Assembly (NCBI RefSeq): GCF_003952665.1
Contig: NZ_CP017946.1
Coordinates: 4,338,501 to 4,402,500 of the forward strand
Origin: Bosea sp. Tri-49
GTDB lineage: Bacteria > Pseudomonadota > Alphaproteobacteria > Rhizobiales > Beijerinckiaceae
Reading direction: 5' to 3'
DNA: 64,000 bases
Shown: positions 53,968 through 63,766 of the stretch, piece after piece
Layout of the letters: each line of letters begins with the position of its first letter
How positions within the stretch are numbered: the stretch's first letter is position 1
Position numbers and translations under genes: made by a program
The notes under the pieces: generated by a model
Told to the model about the DNA's origin: nothing
The model's input: the letters and a program-made list of their open reading frames with translations, nothing else
Database searches by the model: none

Positions 53968-54417
53968 TTATGACGCAGCCGCCCAACCGGCCCAGAGCAG
54001 GGCATAGCGGGCTGCTTTGCCGGCGAACACCAGCAGGACGAAACGCAGAAGCGGATAGTTCAGCGACCCTGCGACGAAGGTGAGCGGGTCGCCACCGATC
54101 GGCAGCCAGGCGAAGAGCAACGAAGGCCAGCCGAAGCGGGCGAACCAGCCCTGCGCCTTGGCGAAGCGCACCGGATCCGGGCGCAGCCGCGCCGGCAGGC
54201 GCTCGACGCCGCCCGTCGCGATCAGCCGGCCGAGCCACCAGTTGACGACCGACCCCGCCGTATTGGCGAGCGAAGCGACGATGAAGAGCAGCGTCGGATC
54301 GACGGTCTTCGCCACCAGCAGCCCGACGAAGACGGCCTCCGACTGCGCCGGCAGCAGCGTCGCAGCGACGAAGGCGGCGCCGGCCATCAGGCCGAGGGCG
54401 GAAAGATCGAGGGGCAT
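53968..54417 (-). CDS. YqaA-family (DedA/SNARE-associated-like) membrane protein
   Basis: 149 residues with three or four TM segments (LMAGAAFVAATLLPAQSEAV, LLFIVASLANTAGSVVNWWLGR, FGWPSLLFAWLPIGGDPLTFVAGSL, FVLLVFAGKAARYALLW). YqaA proteins are small relatives of DedA membrane-homeostasis proteins. Its ATG overlaps the DUF1697 stop (TGATG), suggesting coupling. Confidence 0.85.
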   Translation of the reverse strand: MPLDLSALGLMAGAAFVAATLLPAQSEAVFVGLLVAKTVDPTLLFIVASLANTAGSVVNWWLGRLIATGGVERLPARLRPDPVRFAKAQGWFARFGWPSLLFAWLPIGGDPLTFVAGSLNYPLLRFVLLVFAGKAARYALLWAGWAAAS

Positions 54418-54944
54418 CAATCGAGCATCGCGGCAAGGGCATTGACGGTATTGGCATTGCGCAGCGTGCCGATGCCGAGCTTCTTGGTCGTCAGATGCGA
54501 GAGCAGCTTCGTTTCACTCGGTTTGCCGCTGAAATCGATCCATAGATCACCGTCGGCGAGGGCGAGCGCAATATCGGGCGTGGCGATCCTGCCGAGCATG
54601 GCCAAGGTGTCCGGGCCAAGTGGCTTTCGCATGACGCGGATACCGACATCGGCGCCGTTCCCGTGCGGGAAGGGATTTTGGGCGGTGAGCCGCCGCCAGT
54701 CCTGCGCCCTACGCAAGATGATATCGACATGCTTGCCGAAACGGGCGTGGAAAGCCGCTTCCAATCGGCTCTCGATCGCTGGGAGGGGCGCATCGTCGCC
54801 CTCGAAGATCAGATTGCCGGTGGCGACCCAGGTGCGCGGGTCGCCAAAGCCGAGCTCGGCCGCCATGGCCTTCAGGTCCACCATCACCAGGCGCTTGCCG
54901 GGGCCGAGCACGATCGAGTGCAGGAGGGCGACATAGGTCGTCAT
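54417..54944 (-). CDS. DUF1697 family protein
   Basis: 175 residues. Conserved DUF1697 features: TTYVALLHSIVLGPGKRLVM, the TWVATGNLIFEGDD motif and a central HVDIILRRAQDW; no known activity. It lacks the usual RNINVGG wording at the start (reads HSIVLGPGKRL), a mild divergence. Follows coaA by 33 bp and overlaps the YqaA-like gene. Confidence 0.85.
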   Translation of the reverse strand: MTTYVALLHSIVLGPGKRLVMVDLKAMAAELGFGDPRTWVATGNLIFEGDDAPLPAIESRLEAAFHARFGKHVDIILRRAQDWRRLTAQNPFPHGNGADVGIRVMRKPLGPDTLAMLGRIATPDIALALADGDLWIDFSGKPSETKLLSHLTTKKLGIGTLRNANTVNALAAMLD

Positions 54945-54977
54945 GGCGATGTCAGAACCGGCGATTTCACGCCCGCG

Positions 54978-55952
54978 CTACAACCGCCTCAGCGCCACCT
55001 GTTGGATGCGGTGGCTGGCGCCCTTTGTCAGGATCAGGCCCGCGCGCTGGCGGGTCGGCACGATGTTCTCGCGCAGATTGGGCAGATTGATGCCAGTCCA
55101 GAGCCGCTCGGCGATCGAGAGCGCCTCCTCCTCGCCGATCTCGGCATATTTGCGGAAGAAGGAGCGCGGATCGCGGAAGGCAGTCTGGCGCAGCGTCATG
55201 AAGCGGTTGACGTACCAGCGGTGCAGGTCGTTCTCGTCGGCGTCGAGATAGACCGAGAAGTCGAAGAAGTCCGAGACGAACGGGATGATCGTGCCGTCGC
55301 GCGGCATCCGGCTCGGCTGCAGCACGTTCAGACCTTCGAGGATCAGGATGTCTGGCCGCTCGACCGTGACCTGCTCGCCCGGCACCACGTCATAGACCAG
55401 ATGCGAATAGACCGGAGCGCTGACGGCGCGCTTGCCGGCCTTCACCTCGGAGAGAAAACGCAGGATCGCGGCGCTGTCATAGCTCTCCGGAAAACCCTTG
55501 CGCTGCATCAGGCCGCGGCGCTCGAGCTCGGCATTGGGCAGAAGGAAGCCGTCGGTGGTGACGAGCTCGACCTTGGGGGTGTTCGGCCAGCGCGAGAGCA
55601 GAGCCTGGAGCACGCGTGCCGTGGTCGACTTGCCGACCGCGACCGAGCCGGCGACGCCGATGACATAGGGAACCTTGACCTCGGCCTCGGCCATCAGGAA
55701 GCGCTGCGTCGCCTTAAACAGCCCTTGCGTCGCGGCGACGTAGAGCGAAAGCAGGCGCGAGAGCGGCAGATAGATCGCGACGATCTCGTCGAGCGAGATC
55801 GGATCGTTGATCGATTGCAGCCTCGTCAGATCGTCGACCGAGAGCGTCAACGGCGTATCGGCGCGCAGATGCGCCCACTCGTCGCGCGAGAAGGTGCGAT
55901 AGGGCGAGACCAGATCGGGGGCGGATGGCGCCGTGATCGGACGCTGATCCAT
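54978..55952 (-). CDS. coaA: type I pantothenate kinase
   Basis: 324 residues. First committed step of coenzyme A synthesis. Walker [22 protein letters not shown], then [53 protein letters not shown] and [24 protein letters not shown]. Start at 55952 with a GGGGGG site; a longer frame overlaps hisE. Follows hisE by 52 bp, the usual hisE-coaA arrangement. Confidence 0.97.
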   Translation of the reverse strand: MDQRPITAPSAPDLVSPYRTFSRDEWAHLRADTPLTLSVDDLTRLQSINDPISLDEIVAIYLPLSRLLSLYVAATQGLFKATQRFLMAEAEVKVPYVIGVAGSVAVGKSTTARVLQALLSRWPNTPKVELVTTDGFLLPNAELERRGLMQRKGFPESYDSAAILRFLSEVKAGKRAVSAPVYSHLVYDVVPGEQVTVERPDILILEGLNVLQPSRMPRDGTIIPFVSDFFDFSVYLDADENDLHRWYVNRFMTLRQTAFRDPRSFFRKYAEIGEEEALSIAERLWTGINLPNLRENIVPTRQRAGLILTKGASHRIQQVALRRL

Positions 55953-56004
55953 GATGCCCCCCGTCTTCCAGGCTTCGAGGTTCAACGCGACACTCGCCTC
56001 GACT

Positions 56005-56325
56005 TCAACGGGGCCGCGCCGCCTTCTCGGCCAGGCCGGAACGCGCGGTACGGGCCTCAAGCTGGCTCAAGACGTCCCGCAATGCAACATCACGGGCCTT
56101 GAGCACGACCAAAAGATGATAGAGCAGATCGGCGCTCTCGGCGATCAGCTCGTCGCGATCGCCCTTCACAGCGGCGATCACCGCCTCGACGGCTTCCTCG
56201 CCGAGCTTCTTGGCGGCGCGCTCAGGACCGGCGGCGAGGAGCTTCGCCGTCCAGGATTCCTCCGGCGAGGCGCTCGCGCGCTCGGCGACGATGCGTTCGA
56301 GATCGGTCAGCGAGAAAGCCGTCAT
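56005..56325 (-). CDS. hisE: HisE, phosphoribosyl-ATP pyrophosphatase
   Basis: 106 residues. All-alpha MazG-like enzyme of the second step of histidine synthesis. Characteristic [32 protein letters not shown] and [16 protein letters not shown] contain the Mg-binding acidic residues. Stand-alone, not fused to HisI. Starts 4 bp after the hisF stop. Confidence 0.96.
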   Translation of the reverse strand: MTAFSLTDLERIVAERASASPEESWTAKLLAAGPERAAKKLGEEAVEAVIAAVKGDRDELIAESADLLYHLLVVLKARDVALRDVLSQLEARTARSGLAEKAARPR

Positions 56326-56329
56326 CACG

Positions 56330-57094
56330 TCAATCCAGCCGCATCGCCAGCCCGGCAGCCGCCATATGCGCCTTGGCCTGCGGAATGGTGAAAGTGCCGA
56401 AATGGAAGATCGAGGCCGCGAGCACGGCCGAGGCGCGCCCCTCGCGCACGCCTTCGACGAGATGGTCGAGCGTGCCGACGCCGCCCGAGGCGACGACCGG
56501 GATCGAGACCGCATCGGCGACGCGACGGGTGAGATCGAGATCGAAGCCGGTCTTGGCGCCGTCGCGATCCATCGAGGTCAGCAGGATCTCGCCTGCTCCC
56601 AATGAGGCGACCTCGCGGGCATAGACGATGGCGTCGAGCCCGGTCGGGTTGCGCCCGCCATGGGTGAAGACTTCCCAGCGCTCGGGCGAAACCTGCTTGG
56701 CGTCGATCGCGACGACGATGCATTGCGCGCCGTATTTCTGCGCCGCTTCGCGCACGAACTCGCGGCGCTTCACAGCCTCGGTCATGATCGAGACCTTGTC
56801 GGCCCCGGCCAGCAGCAATTGCCTGATATCCTCGATTGAGCGCACACCGCCGCCGACGGTGAGCGGCATGAAGCAGGCTTCGGCGGTGCGCGTCACCACG
56901 TCGAACAGGATGCCGCGGTCCTCGCTGCTGGCGGTGATGTCGAGGAAGCAGAGCTCGTCGGCGCCAGCCGCGTCATAGGCCTTGGCCGCCTCGACCGGAT
57001 CGCCGGCATCGACGAGATCGAGGAACTGCACGCCCTTGACGACACGGCCGTCCTTGACGTCGAGGCAGGGGATGATGCGGGTCTTCAGGGTCAT
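56330..57094 (-). CDS. hisF: HisF, imidazole glycerol phosphate synthase cyclase subunit
   Basis: 254 residues. TIM barrel that forms IGP and AICAR using ammonia from HisH. Starts [22 protein letters not shown] with catalytic Asp11, and Asp130-type residue in [25 protein letters not shown] and [11 protein letters not shown] are the phosphate sites. In related genomes it directly follows hisA; here two divergent genes are inserted between. Confidence 0.97.
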   Translation of the reverse strand: MTLKTRIIPCLDVKDGRVVKGVQFLDLVDAGDPVEAAKAYDAAGADELCFLDITASSEDRGILFDVVTRTAEACFMPLTVGGGVRSIEDIRQLLLAGADKVSIMTEAVKRREFVREAAQKYGAQCIVVAIDAKQVSPERWEVFTHGGRNPTGLDAIVYAREVASLGAGEILLTSMDRDGAKTGFDLDLTRRVADAVSIPVVASGGVGTLDHLVEGVREGRASAVLAASIFHFGTFTIPQAKAHMAAAGLAMRLD

Positions 57095-57247
57095 CGGCGG
57101 GCCTGCCCGGAGCGGAACGACAAAGCGATCGGGCGCATATAGCGCTGCCGCTGCACTGCACGCAAACGCGGCACGCGCCGGCCGGATTGATCGCCGGCAC
57201 GATCCCTGCTCTCTTGCGCGCCATAAGCAAAATCGAGGGGGATTTCC

Positions 57248-58045
57248 ATGACGATCACATCGTCCTTCAAGGTCCTGAAGCTCGCGGCGCTGAGCGCCGC
57301 TGCCGGGCTCGGCCTCACCGCCGCCGCACTGGCGCAGGCCCCCGCCAGCCAGCTCGAGGCGATCCAGAGCCGCGGCGCGCTGCAGGTCTGCACCACCGGC
57401 GACTACAAGCCGTTCACGCTGGCCAAGGACGGCAGCTTCGAAGGCATCGACATCGAGCTGGCGAAATCGCTGGCGAAGGCCATCGGCGTCGAAGCCAAGT
57501 TCGTGCAGACGAAATGGTCCGATCTGATGAACGATTTCACCGGCGGCAAATGCGACATCGCCATGGGCGGCATCTCGGTGACGCTCGACCGGCAGAAGCG
57601 CGCCTTCTTCTCCGCGCCCTATTTGATCAACGGCAAGGCGCCGATCGCGCGCTGCGCCGACAAAGCGAAGTTCCAGACCGTCGCCGATATCGACAAGCCG
57701 GAGATCCGCGTCATCGTCAATCCCGGCGGTACCAATGAGCGTTTCGTCCGCGCCAACTTCAAGCAGGCCAAGATCGAGGTCTACCCCGACAACGTCACGA
57801 TCTTCGACCAGATCCTGGCCGGCAAGGCCGACATCATGATCGCCGAATCGATCGAGACAAAGGTTCAGGAGAAGAGCAAGCCGGGTCTGTGCGCGATCAA
57901 CCCGGACGAGCCGCTGCAATATGGCGAGATGGGCTATCTGCTGCCGCGCGGCGACGTCGTCTTCAAGGCCTTCGTCGACCAGTGGCTGCATCTCGCCAAG
58001 GCGACCGGCGAATTCGCCACGATCTACAACCAGTTCGTGCGCTGA
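57248..58045 (+). CDS. PheC-like periplasmic cyclohexadienyl dehydratase (SBP fold)
   Basis: 265 residues. Signal peptide ([21 protein letters not shown]) and a substrate-binding-protein fold. Wording matches Pseudomonas PheC closely: [70 protein letters not shown], followed by the Glu in [10 protein letters not shown] and [11 protein letters not shown]. PheC turns prephenate/arogenate into phenylpyruvate/phenylalanine outside the cytoplasm. An ordinary amino-acid ABC binding protein is the alternative, but no permease genes are near. GAGGGGG site upstream. Inserted between hisF and hisA, opposite strand. Confidence 0.8.
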   Translation: MTITSSFKVLKLAALSAAAGLGLTAAALAQAPASQLEAIQSRGALQVCTTGDYKPFTLAKDGSFEGIDIELAKSLAKAIGVEAKFVQTKWSDLMNDFTGGKCDIAMGGISVTLDRQKRAFFSAPYLINGKAPIARCADKAKFQTVADIDKPEIRVIVNPGGTNERFVRANFKQAKIEVYPDNVTIFDQILAGKADIMIAESIETKVQEKSKPGLCAINPDEPLQYGEMGYLLPRGDVVFKAFVDQWLHLAKATGEFATIYNQFVR

Positions 58046-58098
58046 TCCGTCAGGCCGGCTGCGCCGGAACACATGCTGCCCCTGCGAGGATTGCAACG

Positions 58099-58809
58099 AT
58101 GTGCGATCACTGTGTCTCGGCCGCCGGCAAGACCGGGCTCTCGCGCCGCGGGTTGTTTGCGGCCGGTGCCGGCCTGGCCCTGGCTGGCGCGCTGTCCACG
58201 CCCGTGCGGGCGCAATCGACCGTGGTCGGCGCCGATGAAGCTCTGAAGCGACTGGTGGACGGCAATGCCCGCTATGTCGCGGGCACGCTGAACGAGCGCG
58301 ATTTCTCGGCCGGCCGGGCGGCGCGCGCCGCCTCGCAGGCTCCCTTCGCCTCGATCCTGAGCTGCGCCGATTCGCGCATCGCGCCGGAACTCGCCTTCGA
58401 CCAGGGGCCCGGCCAACTCTTCGTCACCCGCGTCGCCGGCAACTTCGTCAACGAGGACGTGCTGGCGAGCCTCGAATACGGCGCGCAGGTACTGGGCTCG
58501 CAGCTCATCCTGGTGCTCGGCCACAGCAATTGCGGCGCTGTCTCGGCGACGATCAACGTCGTCAAGGAGAAGACGCAGCTGCCGGGGCACCTGCCCTCGC
58601 TGATCAACGCGATCAGGCCGGCCGTGCTCGCGGCGCAGAAGGAGGGAGCGGCGGATCTGCTGAAGGCGGCCACCATCGCCAATGTCCGGCTCAACGTCGC
58701 CAAGCTGAAGAAGGCCACGCCGATCCTGTCGCAGCGTCTCGCGCAGAAGCAGCTTTCCGTGGTCGGCGGCGTTTACGATCTGGCAACAGGCAAGGTCGAG
58801 CTGGTCTAG
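58099..58809 (+). CDS. beta-class carbonic anhydrase, Tat-exported
   Basis: 236 residues. Twin-arginine signal [20 protein letters not shown] near residue 14, so it folds with zinc in the cytoplasm and is exported. Zinc ligands Cys89, His142 and Cys145 ([17 protein letters not shown]) and the Asp91-Arg93 dyad are intact. Periplasmic beta CA would speed CO2/bicarbonate exchange. Follows the PheC-like gene by 53 bp on the same strand; GAGGA site upstream. Confidence 0.92.
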   Translation: MCDHCVSAAGKTGLSRRGLFAAGAGLALAGALSTPVRAQSTVVGADEALKRLVDGNARYVAGTLNERDFSAGRAARAASQAPFASILSCADSRIAPELAFDQGPGQLFVTRVAGNFVNEDVLASLEYGAQVLGSQLILVLGHSNCGAVSATINVVKEKTQLPGHLPSLINAIRPAVLAAQKEGAADLLKAATIANVRLNVAKLKKATPILSQRLAQKQLSVVGGVYDLATGKVELV

Positions 58810-58841
58810 ATACTTTGAGCCATGCTGCTGGCGGCCTTCGC

Positions 58842-59570
58842 TCAGGCCGCCGCGACCCGCGCCAACGCCGCTGCCGGGTCGATGCGGCCGTCATAGAGGG
58901 CGCGGCCGGTGATCGCGCCTTCGAGGATCGCCGCATCGGGCGCGCAGAGCCGCTCGATATCGGCCATGGAGGCGAGGCCGCCGGAGGCGATCACCGGGAT
59001 CGAGAGCGCATGCGCCAAGCCGATCGTGCCGTCCCAGTTGATGCCTTGGAGCATGCCGTCGCGGGCGATGTCGGTGTAGACGATCGCGGCAACGCCGGCG
59101 TCCTCGAAGCGCCGACCGAGATCGTCCGCCGCCAGCGCCGAGGTCTCAGCCCAGCCTTCCACGGCGACGAAGCCGTCGCGCGCGTCGATGCCGACCGCGA
59201 CCTTGCCCGGAAAGGCCCTGGCCGCCGCGCGCACGAAGCCGGGATCGCGCACCGCCGCCGTGCCGATGATGACGCGGGCGACGCCCTTGGCGAGCCAGCC
59301 CTCGACCGTCCTGATGTCGCGGATGCCGCCGCCGAGCTGCACCGGGAAATCAACGCGCTTGAGGATCGCCTCGACAGCGGTCGCATTCATCGGCTTGCCG
59401 GCGAAGGCGCCGTCGAGATCGACGACATGCAGCCACTGGAAGCCTTGCGCCTCGAAGGTCGCGGCCTGGGCGGCGGGATCGTCGTTGAAGATCGTGGCCT
59501 GACCCATATCGCCCTGCTTCAGCCGGACGCACTGGCCTTCCTTGAGGTCGATGGCGGGAAAGAGGATCAC
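58842..59570 (-). CDS. hisA: HisA, ProFAR isomerase
   Basis: 242 residues. TIM barrel beginning [17 protein letters not shown] with catalytic Asp8; second Asp in [10 protein letters not shown]; phosphate sites [10 protein letters not shown] and [14 protein letters not shown] at 59570 overlaps the hisH stop by 4 bp and gives the exact family N-terminus; an ATG three codons earlier (59579) is also possible. Part of hisB-DUF2628-hisH-hisA. Confidence 0.96.
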   Translation of the reverse strand: MILFPAIDLKEGQCVRLKQGDMGQATIFNDDPAAQAATFEAQGFQWLHVVDLDGAFAGKPMNATAVEAILKRVDFPVQLGGGIRDIRTVEGWLAKGVARVIIGTAAVRDPGFVRAAARAFPGKVAVGIDARDGFVAVEGWAETSALAADDLGRRFEDAGVAAIVYTDIARDGMLQGINWDGTIGLAHALSIPVIASGGLASMADIERLCAPDAAILEGAITGRALYDGRIDPAAALARVAAA

Positions 59571-60223
59571 GGCGCCCATCTCAGGAAATTGCCGATCAGC
59601 TTGAGGCCGAGCCTCTGACTCTTCTCCGGGTGGAACTGCGTGCCGGCGATGTTGCCCTTTGCCACGATCGCGGTGACCGGGCCGCCGTAATCGGTCAGCG
59701 CCAGAACCTCCTGCGGGTTCTCGGCTATCAATGCATAGGAGTGCACGAAATAGGCGTGCCAGCCGGACGGGCCGGTCTCGATGCCGGCGAGCAGCGGGTG
59801 CTCGTCCTGCGGATGCAGCGTGTTCCAGCCCATATGCGGGATCTTCAGGGCATCGTCCTGCGGCCGGATCAGTGCGACGTCGCCGGCGATCCAGCCGAGG
59901 CCCTGCGTGGTGACGTATTCGAGCCCGCGGCTCGCCATCAATTGCATGCCGACGCAGATGCCGAGGAAGGGCCGGCCTTTGCTCCGAACCGCCTCCTCGA
60001 GCGCCTCGACCATGCCGGGGACGGCGTCGAGCCCGCGCCGGCAATCGGCGAAGGCGCCAACGCCGGGCAGGACAATGCGGTCGGCAGCGCGGACCTCGGC
60101 CGGATCGCTGGTGACCCGGATGGTTGAGGGGATACCGGATTCAGTGGCGGCGCGCTCGAAGGCCTTGGCGGCCGAGTGCAGATTGCCCGAGCCGTAATCG
60201 ACGATGGCGACGGTCTGGCTCAT
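59567..60223 (-). CDS. hisH: HisH, imidazole glycerol phosphate synthase glutaminase subunit
   Basis: 218 residues. Class I amidotransferase: Cys in [11 protein letters not shown], His and Glu in [11 protein letters not shown]-terminal [13 protein letters not shown] and [11 protein letters not shown]. Supplies ammonia to HisF. The DUF2628 gene overlaps its start by 4 bp upstream, and hisA overlaps its stop. Confidence 0.97.
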   Translation of the reverse strand: MSQTVAIVDYGSGNLHSAAKAFERAATESGIPSTIRVTSDPAEVRAADRIVLPGVGAFADCRRGLDAVPGMVEALEEAVRSKGRPFLGICVGMQLMASRGLEYVTTQGLGWIAGDVALIRPQDDALKIPHMGWNTLHPQDEHPLLAGIETGPSGWHAYFVHSYALIAENPQEVLALTDYGGPVTAIVAKGNIAGTQFHPEKSQRLGLKLIGNFLRWAP

Positions 60224-60705
60224 CGTCCGTTCGCCTCGGGGAAGAGGCCGATCACCGGCGCGGGGCCGGCTGCGAAGCGGGCCGGAGCTGGCGCGGTCTC
60301 GACGACGCGCGGCGGCGCGCCGGCCGGCAGCGCCCGCTCGAAAAAGCGGCGCTCGGCGCTGGAGAGATCTGGCGCCTCGACCACGTCGACCAGCCGCCAG
60401 CCCTTACGCAGCAGCTTGCGCGCGATCAGGTTTTGGCCCTCGAGGCCAAGGAAAACCGCAAGGGCGGTATGCGAGAGCATCACCGCGAGAAAGGAAAAGC
60501 CCATCTGGCGCTGAAGGTAGATCAACCCAACCCAGACCAGGGCGTAAACAATGAAGGCGAGCCAGAGCCGTTTGAACAGCAGCCAGACGCCGCCGAAGAT
60601 CAGGGCCGGCCAGGTGAAGCTCTCCGGCAGGAGACGGGCCTGCTCGATCTCCTCGCGCAAGCCTCCCGCATCCGGCGGCGGGATCAGAGCCTGATAGAAC
60701 GCCAT
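60220..60705 (-). CDS. DUF2628 membrane protein
   Basis: 161 residues. Three hydrophobic segments ([53 protein letters not shown]) followed by a soluble tail rich in Pro and Ala. DUF2628 proteins of unknown role sit between hisB and hisH in many Rhizobiales, as here. Overlaps hisH by 4 bp. Confidence 0.88.
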   Translation of the reverse strand: MAFYQALIPPPDAGGLREEIEQARLLPESFTWPALIFGGVWLLFKRLWLAFIVYALVWVGLIYLQRQMGFSFLAVMLSHTALAVFLGLEGQNLIARKLLRKGWRLVDVVEAPDLSSAERRFFERALPAGAPPRVVETAPAPARFAAGPAPVIGLFPEANGR

Positions 60706-60717
60706 CGCAGCGATCCC

Positions 60718-61305
60718 CTACAATGCGCCCTTGGTCGAGGGCACGCGGCCGCCCTCGCGCGGATCGACCTCGATCGCCCTGCGCAGCGCCCGCGCCAGGC
60801 CCTTGAAGCAGCTCTCGGCGATATGGTGGGCATTGTCGCCATAGAGCGTCTCGACATGCAGCGTGATGCCCGCATTCATGGCGAAAGCCTGGAAGAACTC
60901 GCGCACCAGCTCGGTGTCGAAGCTGCCGATCTTCTCGGCCTTGAACTGCGTGCGGAAGACCAGGAAGGGCCGGCCGGAAACGTCGACCGCGACGCGGGTC
61001 AGCGTCTCGTCCATCGGCAGGTGGACGTCGGCATAGCGGCGGATGCCCTTCTTGTCGCCGAGCGCCTGCTTCAGGGCCTCGCCGAGCGCGATGCCGGCAT
61101 CCTCGACCGAGTGATGGTCGTCGATATGGGTGTCGCCCTTCACGGTGACCGTGGTGTCGATCAGCGAATGGCGGGCGAAGAGATCGAGCATATGGTCGAA
61201 AAAGCCGACCCCGGTCGAAATCTCGGCCTTGCCCGTGCCGTCGAGCACAAGCTTGACCGCGATATCGGTCTCGTTGGTGCGGCGCTTCACTTCGCCAGAA
61301 CGCAT
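60718..61305 (-). CDS. hisB: HisB, imidazoleglycerol-phosphate dehydratase
   Basis: 195 residues, monofunctional (no HAD phosphatase domain). Manganese-binding histidines in [51 protein letters not shown]. First gene of this his transcript. AGAGA upstream of the ATG. The 141-bp spacer to the divergent next gene must carry the his promoter. Confidence 0.97.
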   Translation of the reverse strand: MRSGEVKRRTNETDIAVKLVLDGTGKAEISTGVGFFDHMLDLFARHSLIDTTVTVKGDTHIDDHHSVEDAGIALGEALKQALGDKKGIRRYADVHLPMDETLTRVAVDVSGRPFLVFRTQFKAEKIGSFDTELVREFFQAFAMNAGITLHVETLYGDNAHHIAESCFKGLARALRRAIEVDPREGGRVPSTKGAL

Positions 61306-61446
61306 GATCGTCTCTGTCGCTTGCGGAATTTCGCGTCGCTTTAGCAGGCGACCGGCCGGAAGGCCATGGCGATCGAGGCGGGCCTGCTGACAGAAGGCGA
61401 CTGCCGGGTCCGCTACGAGCGGCGCGCCAAGGCAAGGAGAGGTTCG

Positions 61447-62217
61447 ATGACACAGGCCGACAAAGCAAGCCAGCTCGCCGCACTTCATGTCAAAGGCCGA
61501 CCGCTGGTCCTCTACAATGTTTGGGATGCCGGCAGCGCCCGCTCGGCGGCCAAGGCCGGCAGCAAGGCAATCGCCACCGGGAGCTGGTCGATGGCGGCGG
61601 CCCATGGCTTCGACGACGGCGAGGCGATCCCGCTCGACCTGATCGAGACGATCGTCGGCCGCATCGCGTCGGTCGTCGCACTGCCGCTTACCGTCGATTT
61701 CGAAGGCGGCTACGCGCAAGACCCCGACGGCGTCGCGAAAAATGCCGCACGGATCATCGCCGCCGGCGCGGTCGGTCTGAACTTCGAGGACCAGATCGTC
61801 GGGACTGGTGCGCTCTACGCCATCGCCGACCAAGTGCAGCGGATCAAGGCGATCCGGAGCGCGGCGGATGATCTCGGCATCGCCGTGTTCATCAACGCCA
61901 GGACGGATCTTTTCCTGCTGGAGGCAGACAAGGCGCGCCATGCAAGCCTCGTCGATGTGGCGATCGAGCGGGCGCAGGCCTATCAGCAGGCGGGCTGCAG
62001 CGGCTTCTTCATTCCCGGACTGCTCGACGAGAGCGGCATCGCGACGATCTGCGATGCGCTGACGCTTCCCGTGAACGTGATGGTGATGGGCGACGCGCCC
62101 GATCGCGAGGCCCTGACCGGGCTCGGCGTGTCACGGATCAGCTACGGCCCGGGACCGTATCTGGCGGCGCAGGCCCGTTTCGTCGAGCAATGTGCCGCCA
62201 GCCTGGCCGGCGCCTGA
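61447..62217 (+). CDS. isocitrate lyase/PEP mutase superfamily enzyme
   Basis: 256 residues. TIM-barrel of the PEP mutase/ICL group: [28 protein letters not shown], metal-binding DFEGGYAQ and NFEDQIVG, and [11 protein letters not shown]. It lacks the ICL KKCGH motif, so it is closer to oxaloacetate/acyl-pyruvate hydrolases or PEP mutase-like enzymes of unknown substrate. AAGGAGAGG upstream. Its 3' end overlaps the opposite gene by 87 bp. Confidence 0.85.
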   Translation: MTQADKASQLAALHVKGRPLVLYNVWDAGSARSAAKAGSKAIATGSWSMAAAHGFDDGEAIPLDLIETIVGRIASVVALPLTVDFEGGYAQDPDGVAKNAARIIAAGAVGLNFEDQIVGTGALYAIADQVQRIKAIRSAADDLGIAVFINARTDLFLLEADKARHASLVDVAIERAQAYQQAGCSGFFIPGLLDESGIATICDALTLPVNVMVMGDAPDREALTGLGVSRISYGPGPYLAAQARFVEQCAASLAGA

Positions 62218-62658
62218 CGGCGGCGGCCCGAAGCGCGCCAAAAACGCCTGCGCCCGCGGCAAGGCGTCGTGGAGGAATTGGCCGGGCTCGCGCAGCCAGA
62301 GGCCGTCATAGGTCTTCGATTTCACTTCGCTGATCAGCACGTCTTGCGGCAAGGGCACGAGCGTGCCGTCCCAGCCCGGCCACCAGAGCCGGCCCTTGGT
62401 CCAATGATGGGCGACCAAGGCCTCTTCGCAGCGATAGCCGTGAAAATCGAAAGCCGTCTTGCCATTGGTGACGAAGACGTGGTTGCCGGTGAAGCCCTCA
62501 GCCGGCCTGATCCAGAGGGCATGGAAACCATGCTCCGGATAGGCCTCCAGGAAGGCGTAGGCGAGGATGTGGCAGGCGCCGCAGGCGAAGAAAACCCGCT
62601 CGGAGAGATTCCAGCGTTTGACCGGGTCGCTCTTGATACCGGGCCTCAGCCTGAACAT
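62131..62658 (-). CDS. hypothetical protein, unrecognised family
   Basis: 175 residues, no signal peptide or TM segment. Notable pieces: [27 protein letters not shown] with a CxxC pair near residue 26, [16 protein letters not shown], and [17 protein letters not shown]. Third codon positions are strongly G/C, like its neighbours, so it looks like a real gene. AGGA upstream of the ATG. Ends inside the PEP mutase-like gene on the other strand (87 bp). Divergent from hslV by 41 bp. I do not recognise a function. Confidence 0.7.
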   Translation of the reverse strand: MFRLRPGIKSDPVKRWNLSERVFFACGACHILAYAFLEAYPEHGFHALWIRPAEGFTGNHVFVTNGKTAFDFHGYRCEEALVAHHWTKGRLWWPGWDGTLVPLPQDVLISEVKSKTYDGLWLREPGQFLHDALPRAQAFLARFGPPPSGAGQAGGTLLDETGLRRQIRSRAVADP

Positions 62659-62699
62659 GTTGGCGGTTCCTGACTGCCATTGACCGAGATCGAATCGCG

Positions 62700-63269
62700 A
62701 TGTCCGAGACTAACAACGCCCCCGTCATGCACGCGACCACCATCCTGATGGTGCGCAAGGGCGGCCGTGTCGTGATCGGCGGCGACGGCCAGGTCTCGCT
62801 CGGCCCGACGATCATGAAGGGCAATGCGAAGAAGGTGCGCCGCCTCGCCAAGGGCGCGGTGATCGCCGGTTTCGCCGGCGCGACCGCCGACGCCTTCACC
62901 TTGTTCGAGCGGCTGGAAGCCAAGCTGGAGCAGTTCCCGACGCAGTTGCTGCGCGCCTGCGTCGAACTCGCCAAGGACTGGCGCACCGACCGCTATCTGC
63001 GCCGGCTCGAAGCGATGCTGCTCGTCGCCGACAAGGAGGTCTCGCTGCTGATCTCCGGCACCGGCGACGTGCTCGAGCCGGAAGCTTCCGAGCATGGCTC
63101 GGTGATGGCGATCGGCTCAGGCGGCAATTACGCGCTCGCCGCGGCCCGCGCTTTGGTCGATGGCGAGGCCGATGCCGAGGCGATCGTGCGCAAGGCGATG
63201 AAGATCGCCGGCGACATCTGCGTCTACACCAATCACTCGCTCGTCATCGAGACCCTGGAGAGCGCATGA
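62700..63269 (+). CDS. hslV: HslV, ATP-dependent protease proteolytic subunit
   Basis: 189 residues. N-terminal-Thr peptidase of the HslUV (ClpQY) complex. The catalytic Thr is in [12 protein letters not shown]; about 12 residues precede it and must be removed, a common alphaproteobacterial feature. Further motifs [25 protein letters not shown] and [14 protein letters not shown]. First gene of hslV-GNAT-hslU. Confidence 0.97.
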   Translation: MSETNNAPVMHATTILMVRKGGRVVIGGDGQVSLGPTIMKGNAKKVRRLAKGAVIAGFAGATADAFTLFERLEAKLEQFPTQLLRACVELAKDWRTDRYLRRLEAMLLVADKEVSLLISGTGDVLEPEASEHGSVMAIGSGGNYALAAARALVDGEADAEAIVRKAMKIAGDICVYTNHSLVIETLESA

Positions 63270-63766
63270 ATTTCGTCGCCGACGGCTATGCCTTCGCGCC
63301 CGCGACGCCCGACGATTTCCCGCTGCTGGCGCGCTGGCTCGAACAGGACCATGTCCGACGCTGGTGGGGCGATCCCGACGAGGAGCTCGCCGAGATCGCG
63401 CGCATCTTCGGCGACCCCAGCATGGAGGCGCTGATCGTCAGCCATGACGGGCGGCCCTTCGCGCATCAGCAGAGTTGGGATCCCTCGCTTTGGCCGGACT
63501 ATCCGCTGCAGGATCAGCCGGCGGGCACGCGCGGCATCGACCAGTTCATCGGCGAGCCCGACATGCTCGGCCAGGGCCATGGCACCCGCTTCATCGGCGC
63601 CTTCGCCCGGCACCTGCTCGCGGAGGGCGCGCCGCGAGTGGTGATCGACCCCGATCCGGAGAATCTCGCCGCGATCCGCGCCTATGGAAAGGCCGGTTTC
63701 ATGGCCCTCGATATCCGCGAGACCGGCGACGGTCCCGCGCTGATCATGATCCAGGAACCTGTTTGA
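63266..63766 (+). CDS. GNAT acetyltransferase (AAC(6')-like)
   Basis: 166 residues. GNAT fold resembling aminoglycoside 6'-acetyltransferases: [44 protein letters not shown] (acetyl-CoA pyrophosphate loop), and [21 protein letters not shown]. Resistance is not implied; homologues between hslV and hslU are common in Rhizobiales. Overlaps hslV by 4 bp and hslU by 1 bp (TGATG). Confidence 0.9.
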   Translation: MNFVADGYAFAPATPDDFPLLARWLEQDHVRRWWGDPDEELAEIARIFGDPSMEALIVSHDGRPFAHQQSWDPSLWPDYPLQDQPAGTRGIDQFIGEPDMLGQGHGTRFIGAFARHLLAEGAPRVVIDPDPENLAAIRAYGKAGFMALDIRETGDGPALIMIQEPV

